From positions 1 through 64,000 of the forward strand of contig NZ_OY726394.1 of assembly GCF_963378075.1 (NCBI RefSeq): 64,000 nt of DNA. Direction: 5' to 3'. A model generated the notes under the pieces. That model worked only from the letters and a program-made list of their open reading frames with translations. It searched no databases and was not told where the DNA came from. This document shows positions 24,234 to 32,620 of this stretch, in pieces. The position numbers and the translations under genes are program-made. The stretch is from Mycolicibacter sp. MU0083. Its GTDB lineage: Bacteria; Actinomycetota; Actinomycetes; Mycobacteriales; Mycobacteriaceae. Position 1 is the first letter of the stretch. Each line of letters opens with the position of its first letter.

Positions 24234-24288
24234 GCGGTTCTACGAACCGCGACGCATGAGGTCACGAACTCGAAAGGGTTCGTGACCT
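24234..24288 (+). terminator. Tandem hairpin terminators after tRNA-Leu
   Basis: The first hairpin pairs GCGGTTC (24234-24240) with GAACCGC (24244-24250) around a 3-base loop. The second is an 11-bp perfect stem (24259-24269 with 24278-24288) around an 8-base loop, followed by TTGTGCTTTG. Together they are a convincing intrinsic terminator for the tRNA. The remainder to the hydrolase start at 24475 holds no gene. Confidence 0.8.
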
Positions 24289-24474
24289 TTGTGCTTTGTG
24301 CGGTGCTGGTCGCCGAAGTCCACGTGCCGTCCGAGGATCGATCGGGTCCGGCTTGACTGCACCGATGCGGCTGGGACGAAACTGAGCAGCCTCCCGGCGC
24401 AAGCCTGCGACCTGCGAAGACAGCGCCCGGAAAGGCGAGTTGTCGGATCCGCGGGCGGGCCCGACGATCGACGT

Positions 24475-25398
24475 ATGGACACCGACCGATACGCCGCGTT
24501 CCTGCCCTCCGCACACCGCCACGGCGAGGTACCGATGGAGCCGACCTGGATGCCGTGGCGCGGCCGACGCATCCATATCGGTCGCGCGCGCAACCCGTCG
24601 GCGTCGGCGCGGCTGATCGTGGTGCACGGTGGCGGTGGGTACTCCGGCGCGCTGTGGCCGTTGGCACAACTGGCAGCCGCCGAAGGCCTGGAGGTACTCG
24701 CTCCCGACATGCCCTTGTACGGAGACACCGAAGAACCGGCGCCGGGCGCGGTCCGCTACGACGACTGGATCGATCTGCTCTGCGACATCGTGACCACCGA
24801 GCGCCGCCGCGACAACCGCCCCATCGTTCTCCTGGGCGCCAGCATGGGCGGGAGGGTGGCCTACGAGGCCGCGGCCCGGACCCGCGACGTCGCCGCGCTG
24901 CTCGCCACCTGCCTGCTGGATCTCTCCGACCCGGCCGCGTTGGCGGCGGCCTCGCGGTGGAAGGTGCACGGCGGCGCCCTCGCCCTCGCCGTGCGCCTGG
25001 CCGGCGCCGCCGCGGGATCGGTTCGGGTCCCGATCCGTTGGATCGCCGACATGTCCGCTATGAGCAGCAACCCCGCGCTGGCGAAGCTGTGCGCCGCCGA
25101 TCCCAAAGGCGGCGGGGTCAAGGTGCCGCTGGGCTTCTTGTCGAGTTGGCTGCGTTATCGGCACACCGCGCCTGAGAACTATCGGGGCGCACCGGTCACG
25201 CTGGTACACCCGGCCGCCGATGCCTGGACCCCGCCGGAGCGCAGTATCGGTTTCCTGCAACGGATCTCGGCGCCTACCCGCACCGTCCTGCTGGACAACT
25301 GCGGGCACTACCCGATCGAGGAGCCCGGTCTGACCCAGCTCGAAGATGTCATCCGCGAGACCGTCACGGCGGTGGTGGAGTACACCGATCGACGATGA
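24475..25398 (+). CDS. Alpha/beta-fold hydrolase
   Basis: This 307-residue protein is a single alpha/beta-hydrolase domain with no signal peptide. The oxyanion region reads VVHGGGGYSGALW. The nucleophile elbow is GASMGG with Ser123, an Asp in HPAADAW is the likely acid, and His278 sits in CGHYPIEEPG. A cap region lies between about 155 and 215. The start is ATG 24475, because the longer open frame (to 24289) runs through the terminator hairpin. The substrate is not evident; lipases, esterases and haloalkane-type hydrolases share this plan. Its 3' end overlaps the convergent TetR gene by 35 bases. Confidence 0.85.
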   Translation: MDTDRYAAFLPSAHRHGEVPMEPTWMPWRGRRIHIGRARNPSASARLIVVHGGGGYSGALWPLAQLAAAEGLEVLAPDMPLYGDTEEPAPGAVRYDDWIDLLCDIVTTERRRDNRPIVLLGASMGGRVAYEAAARTRDVAALLATCLLDLSDPAALAAASRWKVHGGALALAVRLAGAAAGSVRVPIRWIADMSAMSSNPALAKLCAADPKGGGVKVPLGFLSSWLRYRHTAPENYRGAPVTLVHPAADAWTPPERSIGFLQRISAPTRTVLLDNCGHYPIEEPGLTQLEDVIRETVTAVVEYTDRR

Positions 25399-25960
25399 CC
25401 TTCAGCTGCGCGGCAGCGTCCGAGCCGTAGCCGTGTCGGGGCAGTACCCGGTGCACCTGCGCGTCGACGGCGTGCACGATGGTCCGGGCGGTCAGTTCGG
25501 GCGCTTCGCCGCCGCGGCGGCACCGCTTGAGGTGGTAGGCCACCTCGGCGACCATCCGATCCTCGAAAGCCGACACCGCCGCGACGTCGTCGGCGACGGC
25601 GGCGACCCGGTGCAGCAGCGCATGCAACTGCGGTCGGTCCCGGTGCAGCTCCACCACTAGTTCGAGCACCTCGGCCACGGTGTCGTCGAACGGCGGCGCC
25701 GCACTGCGCAGCCGGTCGAACACCTCGGTCAGGCGGTCCTCGGCGGAGCGCAGATGCCGGCCGGCCACCGCGCGCAGCATGGCGTGCTTGTCGGGGAAGT
25801 ACTGATACAGCGTGCCGACCGAAACACCCGCGCGCTCGGCGATGCGGTTGGTGGTGGCCGCGATTCCCTCGCGGGAGAACACCTGGGCGGCCGCTTCGAG
25901 CAGCGTCTCGACGGTTTCGCGTGACCGGGCCTGCCGGGGCTCTCGTCGCGAGGAACCCAT
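25364..25960 (-). CDS. TetR-family transcriptional regulator
   Basis: The 198-residue product has an N-terminal TetR helix-turn-helix (about 8-58) with ETLLEAAAQVFSREG, TTNRIAERAGVSVGTLYQYF and the typical FPDKHAML. A C-terminal ligand-binding domain follows, resembling the TetR_C/AefR-like fold. The start is ATG 25960; the open frame extends further upstream without homology. It overlaps the convergent hydrolase gene at the 3' end, so it does not share a promoter with it. Its target and ligand are not evident, but the hydrolase or the neighbouring LLM oxidoreductase are candidates. Confidence 0.88.
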   Translation of the reverse strand: MGSSRREPRQARSRETVETLLEAAAQVFSREGIAATTNRIAERAGVSVGTLYQYFPDKHAMLRAVAGRHLRSAEDRLTEVFDRLRSAAPPFDDTVAEVLELVVELHRDRPQLHALLHRVAAVADDVAAVSAFEDRMVAEVAYHLKRCRRGGEAPELTARTIVHAVDAQVHRVLPRHGYGSDAAAQLKVIVDRCTPPPP

Positions 25961-26024
25961 GACGCCATTGTGCCGGGCCGGGTTCGGCTCGCGGGTCCGG
26001 ATCAGTTCACCGGCAAGTCGGTGA

Positions 26025-26354
26025 TCAGGTCGACGGCTTGTCGTCACCCTGGTTGTCGACGACGGTTTGGATGAGTTCGGCGATACGCTGCTGACCGGCG
26101 GCGGTCATGTCGAACTTGGCCCGCATCTCGGCGAAGCCGTCGTTCATGTCCTGTCGCAACGCATTGAAGCTGCTTATGGTCGCCCGGCGGAGGGCGCGCA
26201 TCTCTTTGCCAAGCTCACCGACGTCGCGATCGGCCCCTCCGGCGAGCACTCGGGCCGCCACGGAGTCCTCCCTAGACGCTTGGACCTGCCCCCGCAGCTC
26301 CGCCACGTCGTTCTCCAGGGCCGTGACGCGGGCCTCCAGATCCTTCGGCTGCAT
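26025..26354 (-). CDS. Small coiled-coil protein of unknown function
   Basis: This 109-residue hydrophilic protein is almost entirely helical, with heptad-like spacing of Leu, Val and Ala in LEARVTALENDVAELRGQV (about 6-24) and again in the second half. No membrane segment, signal peptide or catalytic motif is visible. It could act as an oligomerising scaffold. A possible start is ATG 26354, with a weak ribosome binding site. It lies 64 bases before the TetR gene on the same strand. I do not recognise a named family. Confidence 0.6.
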   Translation of the reverse strand: MQPKDLEARVTALENDVAELRGQVQASREDSVAARVLAGGADRDVGELGKEMRALRRATISSFNALRQDMNDGFAEMRAKFDMTAAGQQRIAELIQTVVDNQGDDKPST

Positions 26355-26403
26355 GAGGGCAGCCTAGCCCCGGACTGGTGCGCCGCGCCGCCCTCGCGCG
26401 AAG

Positions 26404-26412
26404 TTATCCACA
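26404..26412 (+). promoter_or_regulatory. Isolated consensus DnaA box
   Basis: TTATCCACA matches the strict DnaA-box consensus. It lies in the 68-base gap between the coiled-coil gene and the 3' end of the LLM oxidoreductase gene, outside any coding region, about 26 kb from dnaA. By chance a 9-mer occurs rarely in such GC-rich DNA. Confidence 0.45.
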
Positions 26413-26422
26413 GCCCCTCAGG

Positions 26423-27274
26423 TCAGCTTGTGGAGCTGCCCGCCCCGATCACCGTCTCACCGAACTCCGCGATGGACTCCGGCGGCGCGAAGTCGGCGAA
26501 CCACACGTAGAAGCGCTGTGCGCCGGCCGCTTCGAACGCACCGAAATGGTCGATCAGCTCGGTCGCCTCCCCACACTTGAGTCCCGTCCCGAGATGACCG
26601 AAGCGGCGTTGAGCGGTCTCCGATACCGTCGCGAGATCCTGATCGCGGCGGGCGAAGCCGACCATCTGCTGGATCGACGGCCGGGCGTTCCCGATCGCCG
26701 GCAGCAGCTCGGCGAACCTGTCGAGGTGCGTACACGGCAGGTTCCACCAGTCTGCGTGCCGGCGCACCAGATCCAGCATCCGCGGGCCGACTCCGCCGAG
26801 CACCAGCGGAATCGGCTGCGACGGCGCCGGCGCCTGGGCGCGCTGCCCGTCGGTGCTCCAGAACTCCCCCAGCGCGTCCAGCGTCTGGCCCAGGGCGTCG
26901 ACGCGTTCGCGCGCGGTCGCGGTACTGATGTCGTACTTGGCCAGTTCGTCGGGCATCGAACCGGAGCCCAGCCCGAGCTCGAACCGGCCGCCGCTGGCCT
27001 CGGCCAGCGTGGTCGCCTGCTTGGCCAGCACCGAGGGATGGCGGAACGCGTCGCACAACACCACGTGACCGACCTTGATGCGTTCGGTGTGCGCGGCGAC
27101 CCAGGTGGCGATGGTCATGGCCTCCCACAGCGGTGCCGTCGGCGCCATCGGGGTGTCGAGGTGGTCGAGGAAGGCGACCCCGTCGAACCCGGACGCCTCG
27201 GCGACCTGCACCCGTGACACCAGGTCATCGAGACCGATCCTGCTCTGCGGGAGGTAGAGGAACCACTCCGTCAT
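26423..27274 (-). CDS. LLM-class flavin/F420-dependent oxidoreductase
   Basis: This is a 283-residue luciferase-like monooxygenase TIM barrel. Mycobacterial members of this type usually use coenzyme F420 and act on diverse substrates. Family features include FDGVAFLDHLDTP near the N-terminus, RIKVGHVVLCDAFRHPSVLAKQATTLAEASGGRFELGLGSG in the centre (described here in outline as the sugar-phosphate binding region), and VLGGVGPRMLDLVRRHADWWN. The start is ATG 27274 with GGAAGGG closely upstream. It is divergent from the SDR at 27400 and probably shares its 125-base promoter region. F420 versus FMN use cannot be decided from sequence alone. Confidence 0.85.
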   Translation of the reverse strand: MTEWFLYLPQSRIGLDDLVSRVQVAEASGFDGVAFLDHLDTPMAPTAPLWEAMTIATWVAAHTERIKVGHVVLCDAFRHPSVLAKQATTLAEASGGRFELGLGSGSMPDELAKYDISTATARERVDALGQTLDALGEFWSTDGQRAQAPAPSQPIPLVLGGVGPRMLDLVRRHADWWNLPCTHLDRFAELLPAIGNARPSIQQMVGFARRDQDLATVSETAQRRFGHLGTGLKCGEATELIDHFGAFEAAGAQRFYVWFADFAPPESIAEFGETVIGAGSSTS

Positions 27275-27338
27275 TGCATCCCTTCCGGTACCCCAATCGG
27301 CGGTGGCGCCGGCTGGCCGTCCCTATACTCCAACACAG

Positions 27339-27349
27339 ATGGTAACCAT
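27339..27349. promoter_or_regulatory. Palindrome in the LLM/SDR divergent promoter region
   Basis: ATGGTAACCAT (5-bp arms, one-base centre) lies in the 125-base gap between two divergent genes. A TATACT at 27324-27329 is a possible -10 box just upstream. The symmetric site is a candidate operator for a regulator of the pathway, for example one of the two TetR proteins nearby. Confidence 0.35.
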
Positions 27350-27399
27350 GTTCTCGGTTTTAGAGAGTGCGTTATCAAACCAGGAAAGGACGGCGTCGG

Positions 27400-28185
27400 A
27401 TGGCAACCTGCGACGGCAAAGTGGCACTGGTGACCGGCAGCAGTCGCGGGCTGGGCAAAGCCATCGCCCAGCGACTGGCCGCCGAAGGCGCCACCGTGGC
27501 TCTCACCGCCCGCACCCTGGAACCCGACGCCAAGTACGACGGGTCGCTGAGCCAGACCCGTGACGAGATCGTCGCCGCGGGGGGCCGCGCCATCGCCGTG
27601 CAGGCCGACCTGTCGTCCGCCGAAGACCGCGAGCGGTTGTTCGCCGAGGTCACCGAGCAGATCGGCGCACCGGACATCCTGGTCAACAACGCCGCGGTGA
27701 CGTTCCTGCGCCCGCTGGACGGCTTCCCGGAACGGCGGGTCAAGCTGATGCTCGAGATGCACGTGGTGGCACCCCTGCATCTGAGCCAACTCGCGATTCC
27801 CGCGATGCGTGAGCGCGGCGCCGGGTGGATCCTGAACCTGACATCGGTCGGCGGAGATCTGCCGCCCGGTCCCCCGTTCTCCGAGTTCGACACCTCGGCG
27901 GGCTTCGGCATCTACGGCACCGTCAAAGCCGGCCTCAATCGGCTCACCAAAAGCCTTGCCGCCGAACTCTATAGCGACGGGATCGCGGTCAACGCCGCCG
28001 CGCCGACCGACCCGGTGGCCACGCCCGGGGCGGGCACGCTGGACCTGGCGAAGGTCGACACCGAGGACATCTCACTGATCACCGAGACGGCCCACCGGTT
28101 GTGCACCGCCGACCCGAAGACCCTGACCGGCCAGATCGTCAAAACCCAGGCGTTCCTGCGCGAGGTCGGTTGGCTGCGTGACTGA
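27400..28185 (+). CDS. SDR-family NAD(P)-dependent oxidoreductase
   Basis: This is a 261-residue classical short-chain dehydrogenase/reductase. The cofactor motif is TGSSRGLG (about 11-18). NNAAVTF follows, then the catalytic Tyr172-XXX-Lys176 in YGTVKAG, with a serine in LTSVGG. The start is ATG 27400, preceded by AGGAAAGGA at 27382-27390. The stop overlaps the start of the following kinase-like gene by 8 bases, so the two are coupled. An SDR coupled to an APH-like kinase and next to an acyl-CoA dehydrogenase fits reduction of a 4-oxoacyl-CoA before phosphorylation, as LvaD does in Pseudomonas. That is inference. Confidence 0.88.
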   Translation: MATCDGKVALVTGSSRGLGKAIAQRLAAEGATVALTARTLEPDAKYDGSLSQTRDEIVAAGGRAIAVQADLSSAEDRERLFAEVTEQIGAPDILVNNAAVTFLRPLDGFPERRVKLMLEMHVVAPLHLSQLAIPAMRERGAGWILNLTSVGGDLPPGPPFSEFDTSAGFGIYGTVKAGLNRLTKSLAAELYSDGIAVNAAAPTDPVATPGAGTLDLAKVDTEDISLITETAHRLCTADPKTLTGQIVKTQAFLREVGWLRD

Positions 28186-29143
28186 TGCCGCCCTGACCGC
28201 GCTACGGCACCGACTGGAACCACGTGGCGTCACCGCGATCGCACCGCTGGCCGGTGGGGCCTCGAGCCTGACCTTCCGCGGCAGCCAGGACGGCCGGCCG
28301 ATCGTGGTGAAGATGGCACCCCCCGGACACGCCCCGGTCGGCCACCGCGACGTGCTGCGCCAGGCCCGGATGATCGCCGCCCTGGCAGACACCGACGTAC
28401 CGGTACCCGGCCTGCTCTGGTGCGACGACGGCGATCCGCCGGAGGTGCCGCCCCTGTTCGCGATGACGCTGATCGACGGCGACTCCTTCGAGCCGCTGTT
28501 CGACGCGCCGGATCAACCCACCGATCCCGCTGTCCCGCACCGCTACCGCGCCGCCGCCCGGGTGATGGCCCGGCTGCACCGCCTGGACCCGACGGCCTTG
28601 GGCTGCGCCGACGAACCCGTCGGTGACGCGGCCAGCGAGATCGAACGGTGGAGTGCCACCCTGGCAACCGTCGACCCGGAACTGGCGCCCGGCTGGCAGG
28701 CCGTCGGCGATGCGCTGCGCGCCGCGCTACCCGCCCCGGTCGCCCCGGCAGTGATACACGGCGACTTTCGGCTGGGCAACCTGCTGGCGGTGGGCACCGA
28801 GATCACCGCGGTGATCGACTGGGAGATCTGGTCGATCGGCGACCCGCGCATCGACGCCGGCTGGTTTTTGATCAACTCAGACCCGCAGACCTACCGCCGC
28901 GGCACTCCCTACGACGCGCTCGTCCCCGGGATCGACGAGCTGGCAGCCTGTTACACCGACGCCCGGGATGCGCACGTCGCCGACCTGGCCTACTTCATGG
29001 CGCTGGCGTGCTTCAAATCCACCGCCACCTGGTCGCTGATCGTCAAGCACAACCGCCGCCGCGCCACCCCGAATCCCGAACTCGAGGCGATGGCGGCGGC
29101 CCTGCCGAGCCTGCTGGACAGGGCCCGGACGCTGTTGGCCTAG
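28178..29143 (+). CDS. Aminoglycoside phosphotransferase-like kinase (ACAD10/11 or LvaA type)
   Basis: This 321-residue protein of the APH/choline kinase superfamily has a glycine-containing nucleotide loop PLAGGASSLTF and the ATP-binding Lys in IVVKMAPPG. The Brenner motif is HGDFRLGN, with His194 and the catalytic Asp196, followed by the metal-binding DWEIWSIGDP. Members of this branch are fused to or encoded beside acyl-CoA dehydrogenases; human ACAD10/11 and bacterial LvaA phosphorylate 4-hydroxyacyl-CoA. Here it is coupled to an SDR (8-nt overlap). Its stop codon shares the palindrome CTAG with the stop of the convergent acyl-CoA dehydrogenase. True antibiotic phosphorylation is unlikely. 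Confidence 0.85.
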   Translation: MTDAALTALRHRLEPRGVTAIAPLAGGASSLTFRGSQDGRPIVVKMAPPGHAPVGHRDVLRQARMIAALADTDVPVPGLLWCDDGDPPEVPPLFAMTLIDGDSFEPLFDAPDQPTDPAVPHRYRAAARVMARLHRLDPTALGCADEPVGDAASEIERWSATLATVDPELAPGWQAVGDALRAALPAPVAPAVIHGDFRLGNLLAVGTEITAVIDWEIWSIGDPRIDAGWFLINSDPQTYRRGTPYDALVPGIDELAACYTDARDAHVADLAYFMALACFKSTATWSLIVKHNRRRATPNPELEAMAAALPSLLDRARTLLA

Positions 29144-30438
29144 TCCCGTGGAATGCCGGCCAGCTTGTCGGCGAACTTCGCCTCGGCGGCCGCCCGCAGC
29201 CGCAGCAGATGCTCGGACGGGAACAGATCCGGCGCCGGCGCAACACCTTTGAGCAGTTGCTTGGCCAGCGTCACCTTGTGCACCTCGGTGGGCCCGTCGG
29301 CCAGGCCCAGCACGAACGACTCGGTCAGGTACTGCACGAACGGCATCTCATGCGAGGTGCCCAGCGAGCCGTGGATCTGCAGAGCGCGCGAAGCCACGTC
29401 GTGCAGCACCTTCTGCATCATCGCCTTGACCGCGGAGATGTCGCCGCGCACCTTCTGATAGTCGTTGTACTGGTCGATCTTCCACGCGGTCTGCAAGGTC
29501 AGCAGCCGGTAGGCCTCGATCTCCATCCAGGAGTCGGCGATCATCTCCTGCACCATCTGCTTGTCGGCCAGCACGGTGCCCTGGGTGTGGCGCGACACCG
29601 CCCGTTCGCAGATCATGTCGTAGATCCGGCGCACCAGCCCCACGGTGCGCATCGCGTGGTGAATCCGCCCGCCGCCCAACCGGGTCTGGGCCACCACGAA
29701 CGCCCCGCCGCGCGGGCCGAGCATGTGATCGTTCGGCACCCGGACGTTCTCGTAGCGGACGTAGCCCTCTCGTCCCCCACCGTCGGCGGGTTGATAGCCC
29801 AGGCCCACATCGCGCAGCACGTTGATGCCCGGGGTGTCGCCGGGCACCACGAACATCGAATACCGCTGATAGGGAGCCGCATCCGGGTCGGTCATCGCCA
29901 TCACGATCAAAAACGACGCCTTGGAGGCGAACGACGAATACCACTTCTCGCCGTTGATGATCCAGTGGTCGCCGTCCTGGGTGGCGGTGGTGGTGAAGAC
30001 CTTCGGGTCCGCACCGCCCTGCGGTTCGGTCATCGAGAAACACGAGATGATCCGGTTGTCCAACAGCGGCTCGAGGTAGCGCTCCTTGAGCTCTGGCGTG
30101 CCGTAGTGCGCCAGGATCTCACTGTTGCCCGAATCCGGTGCCTGCGAACCGAACACGATGGGCGCGCATTCCGAGCGGCCCAGGATCTCGTTGAGCAGCG
30201 CCAGCTTGACCTGGCCGTAGCCGGGACCACCCAGGTGCGGTCCCAGGTGGGTGGCCCACAGTCCGCGTTCCTTGACGATCTTCTGCAGCGGCGGGATCAG
30301 GGCCTGGCGTACCGGGTCGGTGAGGTCGTGGGATTCCTTGACCACCATGTCGATCGGTTCGCACTCGTTGCGGACGAAATCTTCGACCCAAGCCAGCTGT
30401 TCGGCCCACTGCGGGTCGGTGGAGAAGTCCCACGCCAT
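29140..30438 (-). CDS. Acyl-CoA dehydrogenase family protein (FadE type)
   Basis: This is a 432-residue FAD-dependent acyl-CoA dehydrogenase, slightly longer than the approximately 385-residue classical enzyme. Motifs include FSMTEPQGGADP (flavin/substrate contact), WIINGEKWYSS, QIHGSLGTSHEMP and the ADGPTEVH stretch near the C-terminus. The sequence resembles the ACAD10/11 and FadE2 group, which is associated with APH-like kinases. The start is ATG 30438. It is the last gene of a minus-strand operon, thiolase-enoyl-CoA hydratase-this gene. It may convert a 4-phospho-acyl-CoA toward a 3-hydroxyacyl-CoA as LvaC does. A conventional alpha,beta-dehydrogenase role is the alternative. Confidence 0.9.
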   Translation of the reverse strand: MAWDFSTDPQWAEQLAWVEDFVRNECEPIDMVVKESHDLTDPVRQALIPPLQKIVKERGLWATHLGPHLGGPGYGQVKLALLNEILGRSECAPIVFGSQAPDSGNSEILAHYGTPELKERYLEPLLDNRIISCFSMTEPQGGADPKVFTTTATQDGDHWIINGEKWYSSFASKASFLIVMAMTDPDAAPYQRYSMFVVPGDTPGINVLRDVGLGYQPADGGGREGYVRYENVRVPNDHMLGPRGGAFVVAQTRLGGGRIHHAMRTVGLVRRIYDMICERAVSRHTQGTVLADKQMVQEMIADSWMEIEAYRLLTLQTAWKIDQYNDYQKVRGDISAVKAMMQKVLHDVASRALQIHGSLGTSHEMPFVQYLTESFVLGLADGPTEVHKVTLAKQLLKGVAPAPDLFPSEHLLRLRAAAEAKFADKLAGIPRD

Positions 30439-30468
30439 CGTCGGGTGTCCTTTCGGTCGAGCGGTCGG

Positions 30469-31245
30469 TTACCGGGCCCACTTCTGCCGGCGGGCAGCGG
30501 CGTCGTCGGTGGCATGGGTGAGGACCTGGTTGCGGTTCTCCAGCTCCAGCGCGGCGTCGAGGCCGGTGGCGTCGGTGTTGACCTGCAGCGCGCGCTTGGT
30601 CAGCTCCACCCCCAGGGGTGCGAGTCCCGCGATGAGAGCGGCTAATTCGATGGCCCGGTCCACCAGGGCGTCGGGCTCCACCAGTTGGCTGACCAGGCCC
30701 CGCTGGTCGGCCTCCTGCGCGGTCACGGTGCGGCCGGTGAGCATCCAGTCGGCGGCCACACTGGTGCCGACGATCCGCGGCAGGTGATAGCTCATCCCCA
30801 TCTCCGCGCCCGACAGGCCCAGCAGGATGGCGGCGTTACCGAATTTGGCTGCGGTCGAGGCGATCCGGATGTCCGAGGACAGACACATCGCAAACCCGGC
30901 ACCCACGCAGGCGCCGTTGACCGCTGCGATCACGGGTTGCGGCATGGCCCGGATCGCCTGCGGCAGTGCGGCCATGGACTCCTGGAAACGCATCCGGTCG
31001 ATCGCCGGGTCGTCGGCCTCGGGGATGCCGGCCCCGAAGTCGCGCACGTCCAGGCCCGAACAGAAACCGCGGCCCGCGCCGGTGAGCACCACCGCCAGCA
31101 CCGAGCGGTCGGCACCCAGCGCGGTGAACGTCTGGATCAGTGCGTCGCGCATCTCCTCGTTGACGGCGTTGAGCCGGTCCGGGCGATTGAGTGTCACCAC
31201 GGCGATGCCGTCGCGGGAGCGGTCGATCAGCAGCGTGTCGGTCAC
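30469..31245 (-). CDS. Enoyl-CoA hydratase/isomerase family protein (EchA type)
   Basis: This is a 258-residue crotonase-fold protein. The oxyanion-hole loops are [12 protein letters not shown] and [38 protein letters not shown] carries one candidate catalytic Glu, the variant seen in many mycobacterial EchA paralogues rather than the strict two-Glu hydratase. The start is GTG 31245, one base after the thiolase stop region, so translation is coupled. Hydratase, isomerase or hydrolase activity cannot be distinguished. Its place between thiolase and acyl-CoA dehydrogenase genes indicates beta-oxidation. Confidence 0.9.
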   Translation of the reverse strand: MTDTLLIDRSRDGIAVVTLNRPDRLNAVNEEMRDALIQTFTALGADRSVLAVVLTGAGRGFCSGLDVRDFGAGIPEADDPAIDRMRFQESMAALPQAIRAMPQPVIAAVNGACVGAGFAMCLSSDIRIASTAAKFGNAAILLGLSGAEMGMSYHLPRIVGTSVAADWMLTGRTVTAQEADQRGLVSQLVEPDALVDRAIELAALIAGLAPLGVELTKRALQVNTDATGLDAALELENRNQVLTHATDDAAARRQKWAR

Positions 31246-31246
31246 G

Positions 31247-32494
31247 TCAGACCCTTTCGATGATGGTGGCCGTCCCCATGCCGCCCCCGGTGCACATGGT
31301 GACCAGCCCGGTGGTCAGGTCGCGGTGTTCGAGCTCGTCGAGCACCGTGCCGATCAGCATCGCCCCGGTCGCGCCGATCGGATGGCCCAGCGCGATCGCG
31401 CCCCCGTTGACGTTGACCCGCTCCGGGTCGAGGTTCAGGTCACGGATCGTCTTGAGCGGCACCGCGGCAAACGCCTCGTTGATCTCCCACAGGTCGATGT
31501 CGGCGGCGCTCATCCCGGCCCGCGCCAGGCAGCGCTGCGCGGCCGGACCCGGCGCGGTGAGCATGATGACCGGCTCGCTGCCCAGCGCGGCGGTGGCCCG
31601 GATGCGGGCCCGCGGTGTGGCGCCGTGAGTGCTCAACCAGGTCTGCGACACCACCGCCACGGCCCCGGCGCCGTCGACCACACCCGAGGAGTTGCCGGCG
31701 TGGTGCACGTGGTCGATCGCGGCATGGCCGGGGTAGCGGTCCAGGCAGATCTCGTCGAAGGTGCGGTCCTCACCCGGCACCCGGGCACCGCCCATCTTGG
31801 CGAAGGCCGGCGGCAGGCCGCCGAGCTTCTCCGCGGTGGTGCCCGGCCGGGGGTGCTCGTCGCGGGTGCACACCACGGTGCCGTGTTCGTCGGTCACCGG
31901 GATAAGCGACCGGTCGAAGCGGCCCTGGGAGATGGCCTCGGCGGCGCGGCGCTGGCTCTCCGCGGCGTAGGCGTCCACATCGGCGCGGCTGAAGCCCTCG
32001 ACGGTGGCGATCAGATCCGCGGAGATACCTTGCGGCACCGTCGGATAGCGGCGGCGCAGCACCGGGTTGTCGCCGTCGATGGTCGGCACCCCGACGCGTG
32101 CGTCCCAGCGCGACATGGACTCCACGCCGCCGGCCAGCATCAGGTGCTCGGCGCCGGCGGCTACCGCGGTGGCCGCCACCGTCACCGCCTGCTGTCCGGA
32201 CCCGCAGAACCGGTTGAGCGTCATCCCCGGCACGGATTCGGGCCAGCCGGCCAGCAGCACCGCCAGCCGGGCGATGTCGTCGCCGTGATCACCGGACAGG
32301 ATGCCGTTGCCGGCGATGACGTCGTCGACGTCGGTGGGGTCGAAGCCGGTGCGGGTGGCCAGGGCGGTCAGGCACTGCGCCAGCAAAGCCTGGGGATGAA
32401 TGCCGTGCAGCGCACCGTCCGGGCGGCCTTTGCCGCGCGGGGTCCGCACGGCGTCGAGAATCCAGGCGTCGATGATGGCACTCCCGTCGCGCAA
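31247..32494 (-). CDS. Acetyl-CoA C-acyltransferase (thiolase)
   Basis: This 415-residue degradative-type thiolase cleaves 3-oxoacyl-CoA with CoA. The acylated Cys97 sits in [10 protein letters not shown], His371 in [15 protein letters not shown] and the second Cys401 in MCTGGGMG, so the active site is complete. The start appears to be TTG at 32494; no ATG or GTG lies near the homologous N-terminus. It is the first gene of the thiolase-echA-fadE operon. A perfect 7-bp inverted repeat lies about 100 bases upstream, and a TetR gene lies just beyond on the same strand. Confidence 0.92.
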   Translation of the reverse strand: MRDGSAIIDAWILDAVRTPRGKGRPDGALHGIHPQALLAQCLTALATRTGFDPTDVDDVIAGNGILSGDHGDDIARLAVLLAGWPESVPGMTLNRFCGSGQQAVTVAATAVAAGAEHLMLAGGVESMSRWDARVGVPTIDGDNPVLRRRYPTVPQGISADLIATVEGFSRADVDAYAAESQRRAAEAISQGRFDRSLIPVTDEHGTVVCTRDEHPRPGTTAEKLGGLPPAFAKMGGARVPGEDRTFDEICLDRYPGHAAIDHVHHAGNSSGVVDGAGAVAVVSQTWLSTHGATPRARIRATAALGSEPVIMLTAPGPAAQRCLARAGMSAADIDLWEINEAFAAVPLKTIRDLNLDPERVNVNGGAIALGHPIGATGAMLIGTVLDELEHRDLTTGLVTMCTGGGMGTATIIERV

Positions 32495-32589
32495 GCCTGC
32501 CGGGCCGCGTCACCGCAGTGGTACGGGCCGGGTCGGCACACCGAAATGAGAAGGTGGTTCGTCTCAGCGCACGCTACCATTATCAAAAG

Positions 32590-32608
32590 ATGGAAATGTG
32601 CTTTCCAT
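32590..32608. promoter_or_regulatory. Inverted repeat upstream of the thiolase operon (candidate TetR operator)
   Basis: ATGGAAA-N5-TTTCCAT is a perfect 7-bp inverted repeat in the 126-base gap between the TetR gene's stop and the thiolase start. The area is locally A/T-rich in an otherwise GC-rich region. It does not match the recalled KstR or KstR2 operators of cholesterol genes. A second, shorter symmetry, CCGGA-CAA-TCCGG, lies at 33258-33270 between the TetR start and the acyl-CoA synthetase gene. Confidence 0.55.
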
Positions 32609-32620
32609 TCAGGCCGGCAC

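Noticed and set aside
28178..29143. Aminoglycoside resistance gene
   Set aside because: The kinase belongs in context to acyl-CoA metabolism (coupled SDR, adjacent FadE). The superfamily name alone does not indicate antibiotic modification.
28648..30645. 665-codon plus-strand frame over the kinase and acyl-CoA dehydrogenase genes
   Set aside because: It crosses two well-supported genes in other frames and has no ribosome binding site or homology.
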